Assembly: GCA_900545955.1 (NCBI GenBank)
Contig: URAU01000008.1
Coordinates: 60,992-124,991 of the forward strand
Source: an uncultured Porphyromonadaceae bacterium
GTDB lineage: Bacteria > Bacteroidota > Bacteroidia > Bacteroidales > Muribaculaceae
DNA: 64,000 nt
Direction of reading: 5' to 3'
Shown: positions 62,619 through 64,000 of the stretch, in pieces
How the letters are laid out: each line of letters starts with the position of its first letter
How positions within the stretch are numbered: the first letter of the stretch is position 1
Notes under the pieces: model-generated
What the model was told of the DNA's origin: nothing
Databases searched by the model: none
What the model saw: the letters and a program-made list of their open reading frames with translations, nothing else
Program-made: the position numbers and the translations under genes

Positions 62619-63653
62619 TCAGAAATTAAGGGCCCACACGAGCCCTACGGAGGGATAGCGCTGACGTCCGTCGCGCATCACGGCCGGCGCCACGTCCATC
62701 GACAGATCCGGTGAGATGTCGAAATGCGATAGCGAGGCGTCTACGTAGGCGTCGACCATGGCGAGCAGGTAGACTCCCACCATGCAGATGATGCAGAGGT
62801 CGCGGTTGCGGCGGAAATAATTCTTACGCGACTGGAGCACGTTCCGCAGCCATCCCTTGTCGAGATTCTCCTCCTTTACGTTTGGCGAGAACATATTCAT
62901 GTAGCTGCGCGTGTTGGGGTCGTTGTCGAGCAGGTCGGCGTAGGCCACCGTGTAGTCGCGCAGCATCGAGTTGTTCCAGTTGGTAGCGTAGGCCAGCCCG
63001 AGGTAGCCTCCCACTATTATCGGCAGTTTCCAGTATCGGCGGTTGTACACCTGACCCAGACCGGGGAAGAGCGCCGACATCCATACGGCTTTCGTGGGGT
63101 CGGGGTTGAATTCCACCTCGCGGGGCACCCATTCGTCTTCCCTGGGTTTGTCGGCCTTGGCCAGCAGTGCGGCTATCGAGTCGTTGGCCATAGCCTCGCC
63201 CGGTGTGAGTCCGAGCGAGTCGGCTGCGGCGTTCACGCTGTCGGCCCAGTGGATCTGGCGCTCCACAGCCTGGCGGTCAACCTCCACGGGGATGGTGTCG
63301 CGTGCGGTGATGTCCACGCGGTTGCCGTCGGTAGTGAAACTCTCCTGCACCACCTCCACGTCGCCGGTGGCGGGAGCGCTCAGCCCGATGCTGTCGGGGA
63401 GTTGTGTATCGGCCTCCGGGGCTTTAGCGGCGTGCGCCGTGCGGCGCACAGGAGTTCCCTTGTGGGCCGAACTTATGCGGCGTCCTTGCTGGGGAGCCTG
63501 CGCGTAAGCCCCTATCGGCATCGACGATGCAAGCATGGCCACGGCCAGAAAGGCCGCGACTACCCGGCGGAAAGCCTCGCCACGCAAGGCAATCCGTCCG
63601 CCGATTCTGCGGGCAATGCTTCGCAACCTACGCTGTGTGTTGCGGTATTCCAT
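62619..63653 (-). CDS. DUF5683 family membrane/export protein
   Basis: This 344-residue protein has an export-like segment after a basic N-terminus (AFLAVAMLASSMPIGAYAQA), a long polar middle region, and the DUF5683 core near 185-265. The core includes PTKAVWMSALFPGLGQVYNRRYWKLP, here split as VWMSALFPGLGQVYNRRYW and IIVGGYLGLAYATNWNNSML. Its role is unknown, but the family sits beside parAB and lytic transglycosylases in Bacteroidales, suggesting envelope or division work. The ATG at 63653 is preferred over a TTG at 63662 because the -7 box ends at 63660, so the TTG would lie within the promoter. It heads the six-gene operon. Confidence 0.85.
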   Translation of the reverse strand: MEYRNTQRRLRSIARRIGGRIALRGEAFRRVVAAFLAVAMLASSMPIGAYAQAPQQGRRISSAHKGTPVRRTAHAAKAPEADTQLPDSIGLSAPATGDVEVVQESFTTDGNRVDITARDTIPVEVDRQAVERQIHWADSVNAAADSLGLTPGEAMANDSIAALLAKADKPREDEWVPREVEFNPDPTKAVWMSALFPGLGQVYNRRYWKLPIIVGGYLGLAYATNWNNSMLRDYTVAYADLLDNDPNTRSYMNMFSPNVKEENLDKGWLRNVLQSRKNYFRRNRDLCIICMVGVYLLAMVDAYVDASLSHFDISPDLSMDVAPAVMRDGRQRYPSVGLVWALNF

Positions 63654-63659
63654 CAACGG

Positions 63660-63667
63660 CAAATTTA
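63660..63667 (-). promoter_or_regulatory. -7 promoter box of the DUF5683-MltD-serB-mtaB operon
   Basis: The minus strand reads TAAATTTG, ending only 6 nt before the ATG at 63653, so the transcript would be nearly leaderless. The 9-nt array 3 lies directly upstream. Confidence 0.6.
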
Positions 63668-63744
63668 GCTACAATTTCGCAAACGGCAAAATCGCGCGCC
63701 TTAATGAGTCTTAATGCGGCCCTGAGGGCCCCTATGACGCCACT

Positions 63745-63834
63745 CAGGACTTTAGAGCCCTTAAAGCCCTTAGAGTCCTTAAAGCCCTTAAGGACCTTAG
63801 AGACCTTAGAGACTTTAAGGACCATAAAGACGCT
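63745..63834. repeat. Array 3: ten degenerate 9-nt repeats
   Basis: Ten contiguous units (CAGGACTTT, AGAGCCCTT, AAAGCCCTT, AGAGTCCTT, AAAGCCCTT, AAGGACCTT, AGAGACCTT, AGAGACTTT, AAGGACCAT, AAAGACGCT) run in exact 9-nt phase, upstream of the DUF5683 promoter. The unit is the same as in arrays 1 and 2. Confidence 0.85.
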
Positions 63835-63867
63835 TTTTGCTTTTATCAATCTGGCAATTATAAAATG

Positions 63868-63899
63868 GCAGGCCCTCGCCCGGGAGGGCGAAGGCCTGC
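63868..63899. terminator. GC-rich hairpin terminator at the right edge
   Basis: A 7-bp outer stem (GCAGGCC / GGCCTGC) and an inner stem CTCGCCC/GGGCGA form a strong hairpin, followed on the minus strand by CATTTTATAATT. It lies 59 bp after the stop of the partial right-edge gene. Confidence 0.7.
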
Positions 63900-63958
63900 G
63901 GTGTTTATATAGGCAAATTAGATTGATGTCCTATAAAAGGAGCATGTCGGGAAGCGGC

Positions 63959-64000
63959 TTATTTGCGGATGAGCTGCTTGGAGACTTTGTTGCCCTGCTT
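63959..64000 (-). CDS. C-terminal end of a protein entering from the right edge (partial)
   Basis: The minus strand shows 13 codons ending KQGNKVSKQLIRK and a TAA at 63959-63961, followed by a hairpin. The ending resembles the basic last strand of Por-type (T9SS) sorting tails, so this may be another secreted protein, but 13 residues are too few to be sure. Confidence 0.4.
   Translation of the reverse strand, partial: KQGNKVSKQLIRK

Overview
The window is chromosomal DNA of a Bacteroidota member, most likely a gut Bacteroidales and plausibly near Muribaculaceae. The phylum call rests on a SusC/SusD pair, a hybrid two-component regulator, Por-type (T9SS) C-terminal tails on several secreted proteins, Bacteroidales families (DUF3467, DUF5683, NigD-like, C10 and C69 peptidases), and many promoters with the phylum-specific -7 box TAnnTTTG. 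The family-level placement is an inference from gene content and the fairly high GC of the coding regions.

Region 1 (1-31.3 kb) is a glycan-foraging region. A SusC/SusD pair is followed by an FG-GAP surface protein, an exported dipeptide epimerase and a rubrerythrin on the opposite strand. Next comes a run of same-strand genes: two tandem clan GH-D-like alpha-galactosidase paralogues, a hybrid sensor/AraC regulator, GH3, sialate O-acetylesterase, GH36, an unassigned six-hairpin glycosidase, GH110 and GH92. GH110 (alpha-1,3-galactosidase) together with GH36, GH92 and the esterase suggests capped host glycans such as alpha-Gal or B-antigen-like structures. The substrate is inferred.

Region 2 (31.3-46 kb) holds tRNA-Gln, an NSS-family symporter, a minus-strand C69 peptidase-queF-queC group, an acyltransferase and a DUF3298 lipoprotein. 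These are followed by a C10 cysteine protease translationally coupled to a small lipoprotein, then DUF3467, cysS, lolD, a NigD-like lipoprotein, a GNAT acetyltransferase and tRNA-Leu.

Region 3 (46.6-64 kb) is mostly housekeeping. The plus-strand run is a small secreted protein, DUF177, rpmF, fabH, era, der, pgpA, a Ca2+-type P-ATPase and a ZIP transporter. A six-gene minus-strand operon follows: DUF5683, an MltD-like lytic transglycosylase, serB, mtaB, a lipid A-type acyltransferase and a GT2 glycosyltransferase. A partial gene runs off the right edge.

The least-explained signals are non-coding. (a) A 184-bp element with 23-bp terminal inverted repeats carries the susC promoter; a shortened copy lies upstream of GH3 and a half copy upstream of the P-type ATPase. 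(b) Three intergenic arrays have an exact 9-nt period. (c) A 128-bp imperfect palindrome lies beside tRNA-Gln. No CRISPR array, intact insertion sequence, prophage or rRNA was seen.
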